Assembly (NCBI RefSeq): GCF_015207505.1
Contig: NZ_JADEWT010000059.1
Coordinates: forward strand, 1-38,276
DNA: 38,276 nucleotides
Source of the DNA: Tychonema sp. LEGE 06208
GTDB taxonomy: Bacteria > Cyanobacteriota > Cyanobacteriia > Cyanobacteriales > Microcoleaceae
Reading direction: 5' to 3'
Positions 8,059-15,739 of this stretch are shown here, piece by piece. Made by a program: the position numbers and the translations under genes. The notes under the pieces were generated by a model. That model did not search any database, had not been told where the DNA came from, and saw only the letters and a program-made list of their open reading frames with translations. Each line of letters begins with the position of its first letter. Positions within the stretch are counted from its first letter, which is position 1.

Positions 8059-8985
8059 TTACACGAATATGAAACTATCAGGGGTAAAGGCGCCTTGAAT
8101 TACTGCTATTTGGTCAGATGTACCAGCTAAATTGATGGAGTTACCAACAATATTGTAGTTGGAAATACTCCCATGTAACTGAATGCGATCGATTCCCTGT
8201 TGGAAATCCTGAATGAGTGCAACTCCTGTTCCTTGATAGTAGCTAATTGCGGCATCACCGAGAACAAAAACATCTCTACCCCTACCACCAATCAGTAAAT
8301 CCGTTTCATTACTCCCTGGTGTAGCACTCGATGGATTGACTCCAATCAGCGTATCATTGCCACGTCCACCCGAAAGTGTGTCGTTACCCGCTCCTCCTAT
8401 TAAATAATTGTCTAGGTTATTGCCGGTAATCACATCTACATTGGGCGTGCCCGTGACATTCGCGAAATTCTCTACAGTAAAATTCAGAGTGCCGATACCG
8501 GGTAAATTGTTAACTGCTAAACTATTCTGCGACAAATTTGCATTAATAGAAGCTGTGCCGCTACCTGTGGAAGCATCGATGGTGTTAATCTGCCCCAAAG
8601 GAGCAATAATTTGCTCGATGCTTTGAAGGCTGTCTGTGCCGGCTGCGCCTTTGTATACAATGCCTTTAGCCTCAAGGGTAATGCCATTGCTGAGGGAAAG
8701 ATAGCTGATTGTATCCGTGCCTAATCCTCCAAGGATGCTATCAGTGCCGCTACTCCCTAGGATGAAGTTGTCTAAACTATCTCCGGTAATATTGTCGTTT
8801 CCTGTTGTGGTGTTGATACTGTTGGCTGGCGGTGCGGGTGGAGTTGGGTTTTGGGGAGGTAGAGCAGAATTGGTAAGTTGTCCGCCTTGATTTGGAGGTG
8901 GAGGATTGCCCGGTGCGCCTTGATTTGGAGGTGGAGGATTGCCCGGTGCATTAATTGAATTAGGATTGGGAAATAGTGGTGGCAT
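8059..8985 (-). CDS. RTX-type calcium-binding protein with proline-rich N-terminus
   Basis: A 308-residue protein built of hemolysin-type (RTX) nonapeptide repeats. Repeat clusters of the GGxGxDxLx type are at about 61-93 (TGNDNITGDSLDNFILG, GGLGTDT), 186-215 (TGNNLDNYLIGGAGNDTLSG) and 228-241 (DLLIGGRGRDVFVLG). These form calcium-binding beta-rolls in known members. There is no N-terminal signal peptide; such proteins usually leave by type I secretion through a C-terminal signal, and the end here (AFTPDSFIFV) is acidic/hydrophobic as expected. The first 55 residues are mostly Pro, Asn and Gly, with an exact internal duplication of APGNPPPPNQG. GAGGT before the ATG is a fair ribosome binding site. 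A motif shared with the next gene lies 131 bp upstream. The biological role (surface layer, adhesion, matrix) is open. Confidence 0.85.
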   Translation of the reverse strand: MPPLFPNPNSINAPGNPPPPNQGAPGNPPPPNQGGQLTNSALPPQNPTPPAPPANSINTTTGNDNITGDSLDNFILGSSGTDSILGGLGTDTISYLSLSNGITLEAKGIVYKGAAGTDSLQSIEQIIAPLGQINTIDASTGSGTASINANLSQNSLAVNNLPGIGTLNFTVENFANVTGTPNVDVITGNNLDNYLIGGAGNDTLSGGRGNDTLIGVNPSSATPGSNETDLLIGGRGRDVFVLGDAAISYYQGTGVALIQDFQQGIDRIQLHGSISNYNIVGNSINLAGTSDQIAVIQGAFTPDSFIFV

Positions 8986-9116
8986 GGTGTAATTACCTCG
9001 ATTATTTTTCTAAGTTGAAAGCAGTTGTCAGGCTCAAGAAATGAATTCTCGATCGCCTTTTGCTTTGGTCGCTACAATCATTAAGCTGGTTCAACATGAC
9101 ATTTATCTCTGTGCTG

Positions 9117-9134
9117 GGATTACAGTTTTGTAAT
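9117..9134. promoter_or_regulatory. 18-bp site GGATTACAGTTTTGTAAT, copy 1 (upstream of the RTX gene)
   Basis: It contains the inverted repeat ATTACA/TGTAAT with a 4-nt centre. An identical 18-mer lies at 9627-9644. This copy is 131 bp before the RTX start codon and immediately downstream of the proline-rich gene. A role as operator or promoter element is inference. Confidence 0.45.
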
Positions 9135-9142
9135 CTGCAAAA

Positions 9143-9550
9143 TTACCGTTTTTCTGAATTGTCAGGTATGTTACGATCGCCCGATGGACGCGGTGGAATG
9201 CCCAAAATTTTGATTAGCTGTGCTTCGGTGACTCCCAACTTTTTCGCTGCACCGGCAATATCTAAACGAGGAGGGGGCGGTGGGCCCGGCGGGCGATTAT
9301 TTTCAGGTGGTTCGGGCGGTTTGGCTGGTAGCCCCAATGCTTCGATTAACTCGGCTTCGGTGATTCCTAATTGTTTGGCCGCAGCGGCAAAATCTATACG
9401 GGGCGGATGTCTGCGCTCTTGATTGGGTTCGGGCTGGCTCTGGGCTAGTACAGTATTAGAATTAGCTGTAGTTCGATCGGGAAAAGTCAAGCTGCTAAAT
9501 CCCAGCAGCAAAGCTGTAGCGGGTAACGCGAGTAGTGAAGCAATTTTCAT
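9143..9550 (-). CDS. Small exported proline-rich protein with duplicated helical motif
   Basis: No family recognised. From the ATG at 9550 the protein has 135 residues and begins MKIASLLALPATALLLGFSS, a good Sec signal peptide that should end near LAQ at about residue 37. The mature part has two copies of a 26-residue motif at about 51-76 and 95-120 (PRIDFAAAAKQLGITEAELI and PRLDIAGAAKKLGVTEAQLI; 17 of 26 positions identical through the whole motif). They are separated by a linker of repeated prolines (PPEPPENNRPPGPPPPP). Each motif looks like a short helix-turn-helix-shaped bihelical unit. The frame is open 23 codons further upstream, but the signal peptide makes the inner ATG the better start. 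The sensor histidine kinase encoded nearby has a similar proline-rich external domain, and the gene is divergent from that two-component pair. Confidence 0.75.
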   Translation of the reverse strand: MKIASLLALPATALLLGFSSLTFPDRTTANSNTVLAQSQPEPNQERRHPPRIDFAAAAKQLGITEAELIEALGLPAKPPEPPENNRPPGPPPPPRLDIAGAAKKLGVTEAQLIKILGIPPRPSGDRNIPDNSEKR

Positions 9551-9626
9551 GAGAGTTACGATCGCCAATCCAAAAATGTTGACAGCTAAATTAAACTCCC
9601 AAAACATTACCTGCCACACTGTGGAT

Positions 9627-9644
9627 GGATTACAGTTTTGTAAT
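9627..9644. promoter_or_regulatory. 18-bp site GGATTACAGTTTTGTAAT, copy 2 (divergent region)
   Basis: Identical to 9117-9134. It lies 76 bp before the start of the proline-rich gene (minus strand) and 162 bp before the response regulator (plus strand). It is a candidate binding site for the adjacent OmpR-type regulator, by inference from position and identity only. Confidence 0.45.
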
Positions 9645-9694
9645 TTAGTTCAATCAATGATGACGGTATAATCACCACTGAAAAAGAAACTATG

Positions 9695-9780
9695 CCCAAT
9701 CCCTCCGCTTCGCTCCGCCCAATCCCTCCGCTTCGCTCCGCCCAATGCCCTGCGCGGGCCAATCCCTCCGCTTCGCTCCG
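9695..9780. repeat. Three copies of a 23-bp direct repeat
   Basis: CCAATCCCTCCGCTTCGCTC-type units at 9695-9717, 9718-9740 (tandem) and 9758-9780. They lie in the leader of the response regulator gene. They belong with the short tandem repeats found elsewhere in this window. Confidence 0.9.
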
Positions 9781-9806
9781 CCCAATGCCCAACTCGATCT
9801 AAATCT

Positions 9807-10490
9807 ATGAATGTTCTATACGTTGAAGATGAAGAAAAAATCGCTAATTTTGTTTGTATCGGCTTGAAAGAACAAGGCTTTGTTGTGGATTATTGCGATA
9901 ATGGCAACGATGGCTACGGGCGGGCGATGGATAATCAGTACGATGCGATCGTGCTTGATATTGTTTTACCGGGAAAAGATGGATTATCTATCCTCAAACT
10001 TTTGCGAAAAGCGGGGCGCAATGTACCTGTGATTTTATTGACGGCTCGCAATGAATTAGACGATCGCATTGAAGGCTTGCATCTCGGTGCTGATGACTAT
10101 TTGGCTAAACCGTTTTTTGTTGAGGAGTTAGTTGCTCGGATTTATGCTGTTGTGCGGCGTGCTTCTGGAAGCGGGCAAAATATTCTGAGTGTTGGCCCTG
10201 TTAAACTCGATCGCATTCTCCGAGAAGTTACCTGCGATTCCCATACAGTCGAACTGACAACCCGCGAGTTTAATCTGTTGGAATATCTGATGCGATCGCC
10301 CGGTAGGGTACTCACCCGCACTCAAATCCTCGAACATATCTGGGGCTATGATTTTAATCCAAATACGAATGTGGTAGATGTCTGTATTCAACGCATTCGC
10401 AAGAAACTTGAACCCATTGGCGGTACGGGATGGGTTGAGAGCGTGCGCGGTGTTGGCTATCGGTTTCGCAAACCAGATTCCCCATCATGA
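9807..10490 (+). CDS. OmpR/PhoB-family response regulator
   Basis: A 227-residue two-component response regulator and DNA-binding transcription factor. Receiver domain at 1-118: acidic pocket E7-D8, phosphoryl-acceptor Asp51 (VLDIVLPGKDG), switch Thr79 and conserved Lys101 (KPF). The winged-helix output domain is at about 127-223 (TTREFNLLEYLMRSPGRVLT, then the recognition helix and WVESVRGVGYRF). It overlaps the histidine kinase start by 4 nt (ATGA), so the two are co-translated and are cognate partners. Its leader carries the 23-bp repeats and, further up, one of the two 18-bp palindromic sites that could be its own target. No close named homologue is claimed. Confidence 0.94.
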   Translation: MNVLYVEDEEKIANFVCIGLKEQGFVVDYCDNGNDGYGRAMDNQYDAIVLDIVLPGKDGLSILKLLRKAGRNVPVILLTARNELDDRIEGLHLGADDYLAKPFFVEELVARIYAVVRRASGSGQNILSVGPVKLDRILREVTCDSHTVELTTREFNLLEYLMRSPGRVLTRTQILEHIWGYDFNPNTNVVDVCIQRIRKKLEPIGGTGWVESVRGVGYRFRKPDSPS

Positions 10491-12001
10491 AATTGCAATC
10501 TTTTCGCTTTCGGATTACTCTATTCTCTGCTGTTCTGGCAAGTATTTCTATAATTGGCTTTAGTATTGTTTCGTGGTGGTTGATTTACGATGCTAAGGTA
10601 AAACGTCTTGATGCTGAAATTAAGAATCAGTTAATCCAATCTACTCGCCCGCAATCAACTCAATGGGATAATTATGCTAATTCTTTGCCATTAATTTTGG
10701 GCATGAATGGAGAAACTGCTGTGGCTTTGCTGGTGAATGATAGAGACGGTAATTTGCTCTATCAATCGAGGCAGTGGCAAGATGGAATTGATGCAAAATC
10801 ACTGTGGCAATCGCTGCCTCAACCGCCTCCCGATCCTGATAGAATACCTTTTGAATTAGAGCCTCCCCCTCCACCTCCCAATGGAATTGATTCATTCTTA
10901 CCGAGAGAAAGAAGACCTCCGCGCGATCGACCTCCTCCATTCGCTCGACCCGATTTTCTTCAAGTTTTCCAGACTCAGCTAGCAACGCAGCGTACTAGCA
11001 CAACTGTTTGGCGTGTGGGTGCGATTCATTCTCCTCGGACTCAAATAGCAATCGCTGTTAACTTACAGGCGATCGATCTCGAAATGACATCGATTGGCAA
11101 TATCTTTCTAATTTCTATTCCCGTAGTGCTGTTATTCGTAGCAGGTGGAGCGTGGTTGATATCGCGGAGTATTCTGTATCCCATTGGGCGACTCACGATG
11201 GCTATTCGCAATGTCACCGTACAAGGACTAGATCGGCGCGTCCCTGTTGGTTCGACGGATATTGAATTTTTAGAATTAATTTCTGTGTTCAATCAGATGT
11301 TAGAACGTCTGGAACGGAGTTTTCAGCAAGCTTCTCGTTTTAGTGGAGATGCGGCTCACGAATTAAAGACTCCGCTGGCAATTTTGCAAGGGCAAATAGA
11401 ACTGGCTTTGCATCAAGTTGAATCTGGTTCTCAAGTGCAGCAAACTATAAGTAATTTATTGGATGAAGTGCACCGCTTGAGTGAAATTACCCGCAAACTT
11501 CTTTTACTTTCTCTAGCCGATGCCGGACGTATGGGTTTACATTTGGTTGAGGTGAATGTGTCGGCTTTGCTATCGGAAATTTCCGAAGATATGGAACTGT
11601 TAGCACCACATTTAGATGTGGAAATGGAAATTGCTCCTAATTTATATATACAGGGCGATCGCGATTTGCTGGTGCAGGTTTTGCAAAATCTAGTTGGGAA
11701 TGCTATTAAATATAATTTACCGAAGGGTTGGCTCCGATTACAAGCCCAGCGTCACGAAAAAAGAGTAATTGTGAAAATTGTCAATAGTTCTCAAGATATT
11801 TCTTTAAGCGAGCGCAAGCTAATTTTTGAGCGCTTCCATCGCGGCGACTCCAGTCAAATCCAAAAAATAGAAGGATCGGGATTGGGGCTAAGTTTAGCAA
11901 GGGAAATCGCACGGGCCCACGGCGGCGATATTCAACTAGATGCTGCAATCCTGGGTCAAACAGGGTTTATACTGAGTTTACCTGTGGGCGATCGCGATTA
12001 A
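10487..12001 (+). CDS. Sensor histidine kinase with proline-rich external domain
   Basis: A 504-residue membrane histidine kinase, partner of the response regulator it overlaps. The first transmembrane helix is at about 10-32 and the second at about 205-227. A HAMP linker follows (about 228-280), then the dimerisation/phosphoacceptor helix with His291 in GDAAHELKTPLAI. The ATPase domain has the N box (Asn405 in NLVGNAIKYN) and the glycine box GSGLGL (463-468). The extracytoplasmic sensor (about 33-204) contains an unusual proline-rich stretch at 112-154 (PQPPPDPDRIPFELEPPPPP, then RERRPPRDRPPPFARPDF). Such proline content also marks the two neighbouring secreted proteins. The signal sensed is unknown; metal or envelope stress would be a guess. 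The gene ends in an inverted repeat. Confidence 0.93.
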   Translation: MKLQSFRFRITLFSAVLASISIIGFSIVSWWLIYDAKVKRLDAEIKNQLIQSTRPQSTQWDNYANSLPLILGMNGETAVALLVNDRDGNLLYQSRQWQDGIDAKSLWQSLPQPPPDPDRIPFELEPPPPPPNGIDSFLPRERRPPRDRPPPFARPDFLQVFQTQLATQRTSTTVWRVGAIHSPRTQIAIAVNLQAIDLEMTSIGNIFLISIPVVLLFVAGGAWLISRSILYPIGRLTMAIRNVTVQGLDRRVPVGSTDIEFLELISVFNQMLERLERSFQQASRFSGDAAHELKTPLAILQGQIELALHQVESGSQVQQTISNLLDEVHRLSEITRKLLLLSLADAGRMGLHLVEVNVSALLSEISEDMELLAPHLDVEMEIAPNLYIQGDRDLLVQVLQNLVGNAIKYNLPKGWLRLQAQRHEKRVIVKIVNSSQDISLSERKLIFERFHRGDSSQIQKIEGSGLGLSLAREIARAHGGDIQLDAAILGQTGFILSLPVGDRD

Positions 12002-12056
12002 CCCGATCGATGATATGGTTGCGGTTGTTTTGACTTTAACTGAGCGATCGGGTTAA
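11998..12056. terminator. Inverted repeat between convergent genes
   Basis: Perfect 12-bp arms (TTAACCCGATCG at 11998-12009, CGATCGGGTTAA at 12045-12056) with a 35-nt loop. It lies between the kinase stop and the DUF202 stop. There is no T run on either side, so a bidirectional terminator is only a possibility. The arms include HIP1-like CGATCG. Confidence 0.45.
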
Positions 12057-12057
12057 C

Positions 12058-12486
12058 TTACAATTGAGAGTTTTTAGGAGTTGAAGTGGGAGCTATATTT
12101 GCGCGATCTCGCCACAGCAACAACGGAATGCTTAACGTTCCTAAAATCATCACAACTCCCGTCAGAATCCAAACGAGTACGCGATTAGGGCGATAATCAC
12201 TTCGCTCGATTTGCCAGAAAACTCGATTGTAACGCCATGCTGCTAAGGCTATGACCGCAATCCCAAAAACGACTAAACTCAGCCCTAAAGTTTCGGAGTT
12301 GAAGAAGGGAGGGGAAGAAACTTCTTGCTGAGTCACTGTAGCTTGAAATTGACGGAGAAATAAACTGAACCGAGCGATCGCAAATCCAAAACCAATTAAA
12401 GCCAGTGAAGTTCGCAACCATGCAAGAAAGGTGCGTTCATTTGCCTGATGTTCGCGCTGTCGGTCTATTTTAGCACCCTTGTTCAT
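12058..12486 (-). CDS. DUF202 (YidH-type) membrane protein
   Basis: A 142-residue inner-membrane protein of the DUF202/YidH family. The diagnostic segment NERTFLAWLRTSLALIGFGF is at the N-terminus, with the first transmembrane helix. Two more hydrophobic helices follow (about 68-86 and 105-126). The start is the ATG at 12486; a TTG one codon earlier is in frame. The function of the family is unknown. It is convergent with the histidine kinase, separated by an inverted repeat, and is probably its own transcription unit. Confidence 0.85.
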   Translation of the reverse strand: MNKGAKIDRQREHQANERTFLAWLRTSLALIGFGFAIARFSLFLRQFQATVTQQEVSSPPFFNSETLGLSLVVFGIAVIALAAWRYNRVFWQIERSDYRPNRVLVWILTGVVMILGTLSIPLLLWRDRANIAPTSTPKNSQL

Positions 12487-12658
12487 CAACTCTACCTTTA
12501 TAAAAAAATATTAAGCTTTCCCTCGTTGATTATTGTGTCATTTCTGGTTGCGGAGGGAAGTATCGGTATTGCGATCGCGATTCATCATCACCCAAAAATA
12601 TAGTATCAGTCCATCGACAAAAAAGCGATCGCCTCCTTCTCTACCAACACAAAAAAGC

Positions 12659-12681
12659 GGGACACAGCACTGCTGTGTCCC
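12659..12681. repeat. Palindrome of the GTAGGGACACGGCA family (short, diverged)
   Basis: GGGACACAGCA / TGCTGTGTCCC, 11-bp arms around one C. It lies in the 220-bp gap between the DUF202 gene and the LCP gene. The rest of that gap shows HIP1 octamers but no gene. Confidence 0.85.
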
Positions 12682-12707
12682 TACCAATACGGAATTTAAA
12701 AGCCTGT

Positions 12708-14192
12708 TTAAAAAGACTTAAACCCGCCTCCAGATTGAGTTTTTTTGCTCAGCCAATCGTGACCCAATCTGATTGTCACGTCCGACTGCAAAGAACCCGT
12801 ACTCTCAACCAGCACATCTCCAAAACCCAAAGACTGTTGAATCGCTCGGGCACCTTTAATATCGCCGTCTTGAGCGACAATCGTAGTCTCTTCTAGCGGT
12901 TCTGGCCAAGCTTTATACACCTGAACATTCCGATAGCCGGCGCGAGTCAGAGTATTGACAAAATCTTCAACAGCCGATTGGTCGCCCGTACTGTCTTGAA
13001 CCGCCACCTTCAGAAAAGTCGCATCAGCATTCTCAATTGTCCAAGTATTTTGACCGAAGTCAAAATGCTCTGCCACCATAGTTTCGATCGCATTTTGGTC
13101 TGGCAACCAAAAACTTGCCTTATAGTCTCTAGGATCGCTGAATTTGCCGGGAACCATCAACATTTGCACGCTGGCGCGATCGGTTTGAGTAGCAAAACCA
13201 GCCAAAGCTACCAATTCTTCTATACTCAAATTCGTGTCAATGTGAGACTGAATCACCGACAAAATCTTCGGCAAACGAGAAAGCAAACCTACATTAACTT
13301 CCTGTTCCACAAAAGCCCGCATCAACAATTGCTGGCGCTGCACCCGCCCAATATCGCCCAAATCGTCATGCCGGTAAAGCAAATATTGCACGATTTGTTC
13401 GCCGTTGAGAAGCTGCTTGCCAGCCTTTAAATCTATATATAAATGTTGGCTTTCATCGGTATACTTCATGTCTTTAGGGACATTAATAGTAATGCCGCCC
13501 AGTGCATCTACCAAGCTTTTGATGCCTTGAATATTGACTGTGACATAACGGTCAATTCCCACGCCTCCCAGGAGTCCGCTAACTGACTTAGCTGACGAAG
13601 CCGGGCCGCCGTAGTAATTAGCTTCGTTGATTTTCACTTCACCCCTACCTTCAACATAGGTGCGGGTGTCACGGGGAATCGAAAGCACGCTTAATCTTTT
13701 ATTTTGAGGGTCAAACCTCACCAATAGCATGGTATCGGTTAACCCCTTAAAAGAGTTTTGCCAGACATCGTATCCCTGTTCCTTGTCGGGATGGCCGTCG
13801 AGGTCTGAACTCAGAACCTTAAGTCCTAAAACTAAAATATTAACTGGGCGAGTCAGTTCTGGCATCTTCATGTTGAGCTTTGCCATGTCGCCTTGAGAAA
13901 ACACCGCCGCTTCTTCGGGAGTCAACTTTTGTTGCTGAAGCGGTGTTGTGGAAAGCGAGACGGCTAGCAGCGCTCCGGCGGTGGCTGAGAGCATGGCTAC
14001 TCCAGCCAAACCAAAACCAAAGCCCAACCAACGGCCTCGATGCGGCTGGTTCGATTTTTTGGTTGCAGGTTGAGCGGTTGATTGTTGGATAGGGTCTTGA
14101 TTAGGAGTTTTTTGAACTGGCACTGGCTTCCTCACAGACAACAAAAATAAAAAAACATCGCGGAAATATGTAGTATCAAGCGGAAACTGCAC
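12708..14192 (-). CDS. LytR-CpsA-Psr family protein
   Basis: A membrane-anchored LCP protein, of the family that transfers glycopolymers from lipid carriers to peptidoglycan. It has 494 residues from the longest start, a GTG at 14192. The segment up to about residue 25 looks unconserved, and a later GTG (residue 20 or 24) may be the real start. After a Gln/Pro-rich cytoplasmic part there is one transmembrane helix at about 56-80. The LCP domain follows: DTMLLVRFDPQNKRLSVLSI with PRDTRTYV, then KINEANYYGG, then DALGGITINVP, and RHDDLGDIGRVQRQQ with the conserved arginines. The C-terminal 100 residues (about 380-485) fit a LytR C-terminal domain. The substrate polymer in cyanobacteria is not established. 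A small membrane-protein gene lies upstream in the same direction, 35 bp away. Confidence 0.9.
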   Translation of the reverse strand: MQFPLDTTYFRDVFLFLLSVRKPVPVQKTPNQDPIQQSTAQPATKKSNQPHRGRWLGFGFGLAGVAMLSATAGALLAVSLSTTPLQQQKLTPEEAAVFSQGDMAKLNMKMPELTRPVNILVLGLKVLSSDLDGHPDKEQGYDVWQNSFKGLTDTMLLVRFDPQNKRLSVLSIPRDTRTYVEGRGEVKINEANYYGGPASSAKSVSGLLGGVGIDRYVTVNIQGIKSLVDALGGITINVPKDMKYTDESQHLYIDLKAGKQLLNGEQIVQYLLYRHDDLGDIGRVQRQQLLMRAFVEQEVNVGLLSRLPKILSVIQSHIDTNLSIEELVALAGFATQTDRASVQMLMVPGKFSDPRDYKASFWLPDQNAIETMVAEHFDFGQNTWTIENADATFLKVAVQDSTGDQSAVEDFVNTLTRAGYRNVQVYKAWPEPLEETTIVAQDGDIKGARAIQQSLGFGDVLVESTGSLQSDVTIRLGHDWLSKKTQSGGGFKSF

Positions 14193-14227
14193 TCAATCAA
14201 TAGGGTCGGGCTTCAAAGAACCCTAAA

Positions 14228-14611
14228 TTATGATAAATGTTTGCCGACCACTTGCTCGGCTACGCGGCTTATTCCGGGCAACCATAGCGGTTGACGCTTC
14301 CACAGACGAACCATCAGTCCCAGAGAAACAATAAAATAACTGGTTGTTAGCAGGCTACTCATTAATAACATGGTAAGTGTCGGAGATTCCGCAGAAATCG
14401 CTGCACCTTCTAAAAGAATATGTCCTAGGAGCCAACTAACAGCAAGGGCAATTGCCAAGCGGCTGACGGCTTTGCGTTCGGGGGTTCCCTGACGCCGGTA
14501 AAGATTCCACAGGGCGGGGAAAAAGCCGATGACTGGGATCATTAATACAAACAGACTTGCCCGATCGAGTTCAGGATTGTCTAAGGGATGTGTATTTTTC
14601 ATAATTTGCAT
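14228..14611 (-). CDS. Small three-helix membrane protein, function unknown
   Basis: No characterised family recognised. 127 residues, or 124 from the second ATG at 14602. There are three hydrophobic helices, at about 18-38, 50-70 and 78-103, with positive residues between helix 1 and 2 (LYRRQGTPERK) and after helix 3 (RLWKRQ). It lies 35 bp upstream of the LCP gene in the same direction, so co-transcription and a role in envelope assembly are plausible but unproven. No convincing ribosome binding site. Confidence 0.65.
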   Translation of the reverse strand: MQIMKNTHPLDNPELDRASLFVLMIPVIGFFPALWNLYRRQGTPERKAVSRLAIALAVSWLLGHILLEGAAISAESPTLTMLLMSSLLTTSYFIVSLGLMVRLWKRQPLWLPGISRVAEQVVGKHLS

Positions 14612-14823
14612 TCAAAATTTACAGGAGGTCTAGTTTTGCACAAAATTTATTGGTTTGACAGAAAATTGAGCTCGCAGACCAAAATTCGCAGCAGGGCTGG
14701 TTTTGCACAAACGTTGTCTGTCAGAGGCAAAATTTTTCGGTGATTGCTGGCGGTCGATCGCCCGCGAGCAACTTTTCGACCCGGAGAGCCGTATTTTGAT
14801 AAACTGGATACAGCACCGCAGAC

Positions 14824-14828
14824 AGGAG
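14824..14828 (+). promoter_or_regulatory. Ribosome binding site of rpe
   Basis: AGGAG, 13 nt before the rpe ATG, which is rather far. The upstream gap (14612-14823) carries two copies of TTTTGCACAAA (14634 and 14701) and no gene. Confidence 0.45.
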
Positions 14829-14841
14829 AACAGACTTAGCC

Positions 14842-15543
14842 ATGACCAAATCTCAAAAACCGATCGTTATTTCTCCATCAATATTATCAGCCGATTTTAG
14901 CCGTCTCGGAGAAGAGATTCAGGCGGTCGATCGAGCTGGGGCTGACTGGATTCACGTAGATGTGATGGACGGTCGCTTTGTTCCTAATATTACTATCGGG
15001 CCGATGATTGTCGAAGCAATTCGTCCCGTTACTACCAAGATAATAGATGTCCACCTGATGATTGTGGAGCCGGAGAAATACGTCGAAGACTTTGCTAAGG
15101 CTGGTGCGGACATTATTTCCGTTCACGCCGAGCACAATGCTTCGCCTCACTTGCACCGCACCCTAGGTCAAATTCGGGAATTGGGCAAGCAGGCTGGTGT
15201 GGTTCTGAATCCTTCGACACCCCTAGAGTTGATCGAGTACGTGCTGGAACTTTGCGATTTGGTGCTGATTATGAGCGTGAATCCGGGCTTTGGCGGTCAA
15301 AGTTTTATCCCGGCGGTGCTGCCGAAAATTCGCCAGTTGCGCCAAATGTGCGATGAGAAGGGCCTCGATCCTTGGATTGAGGTGGATGGCGGTTTGAAGA
15401 CGAACAATACTTGGCAGGTTCTGGAAGCGGGCGCAAATGCGATCGTCGCGGGTTCTGCTGTGTTTAAGGCGAAGGATTACGCAAGCGCGATCGAGGGTAT
15501 CCGCAACAGCAAGCGCCCGACTCCTGAGTTGGCTGCTGTTTAG
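14842..15543 (+). CDS. rpe: Ribulose-phosphate 3-epimerase
   Basis: Interconverts ribulose 5-phosphate and xylulose 5-phosphate, a step of the Calvin-Benson cycle and the pentose phosphate pathway. The 233-residue TIM-barrel protein has the family motifs [16 protein letters not shown], the metal and catalytic residues His38 and Asp40 ([13 protein letters not shown]), His71 (IDVHLMI) and Asp182 (EVDGGL), the NPGFGGQ phosphate loop and AGSAVF near the end. The length is normal for the enzyme. It is a single-gene unit; the downstream gap has two hairpins. Confidence 0.97.
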   Translation: MTKSQKPIVISPSILSADFSRLGEEIQAVDRAGADWIHVDVMDGRFVPNITIGPMIVEAIRPVTTKIIDVHLMIVEPEKYVEDFAKAGADIISVHAEHNASPHLHRTLGQIRELGKQAGVVLNPSTPLELIEYVLELCDLVLIMSVNPGFGGQSFIPAVLPKIRQLRQMCDEKGLDPWIEVDGGLKTNNTWQVLEAGANAIVAGSAVFKAKDYASAIEGIRNSKRPTPELAAV

Positions 15544-15597
15544 TTGAAAATGCGATCGTTTCCGGCGAATTACCCAGAATAAAACTGGTTCGCAGTC

Positions 15598-15647
15598 AGG
15601 ACTTTAGTCCTTAGTGGCTAAAAGATTTAAGAAAGGACTGAAGTCCT
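15598..15647. repeat. Hairpin repeat AGGACTTTAGTCCTT / AAGGACTGAAGTCCT
   Basis: Arms at 15598-15612 and 15633-15647, each itself a small palindrome. This is a dispersed repeat type common between cyanobacterial genes. It sits 54 bp behind the rpe stop and may end that transcript. Confidence 0.7.
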
Positions 15648-15680
15648 CACTACAAACTGTTGCATGACTTTTTAGCTAAA

Positions 15681-15727
15681 CAGACGGGAATCCCCACACT
15701 ATACCGATCGAGGTTAGTGTGGGATGA
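15681..15727. repeat. Stem CCCACACTA / TAGTGTGGG in a possible transposon-end remnant
   Basis: 9-bp arms at 15693-15701 and 15715-15723, preceded by GACGGGAATC. It lies 17 bp from the stop of the LRR gene. The shape recalls right ends of IS200/IS605-type elements, but no transposase or TnpB sequence is present. It could simply be a terminator. Confidence 0.35.
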
Positions 15728-15739
15728 AAAGGGTTAAAC

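Noticed and set aside
10128..10391. Minus-strand open frame within the response regulator
   Set aside because: It is antisense to a certain gene, without a ribosome binding site or domain.
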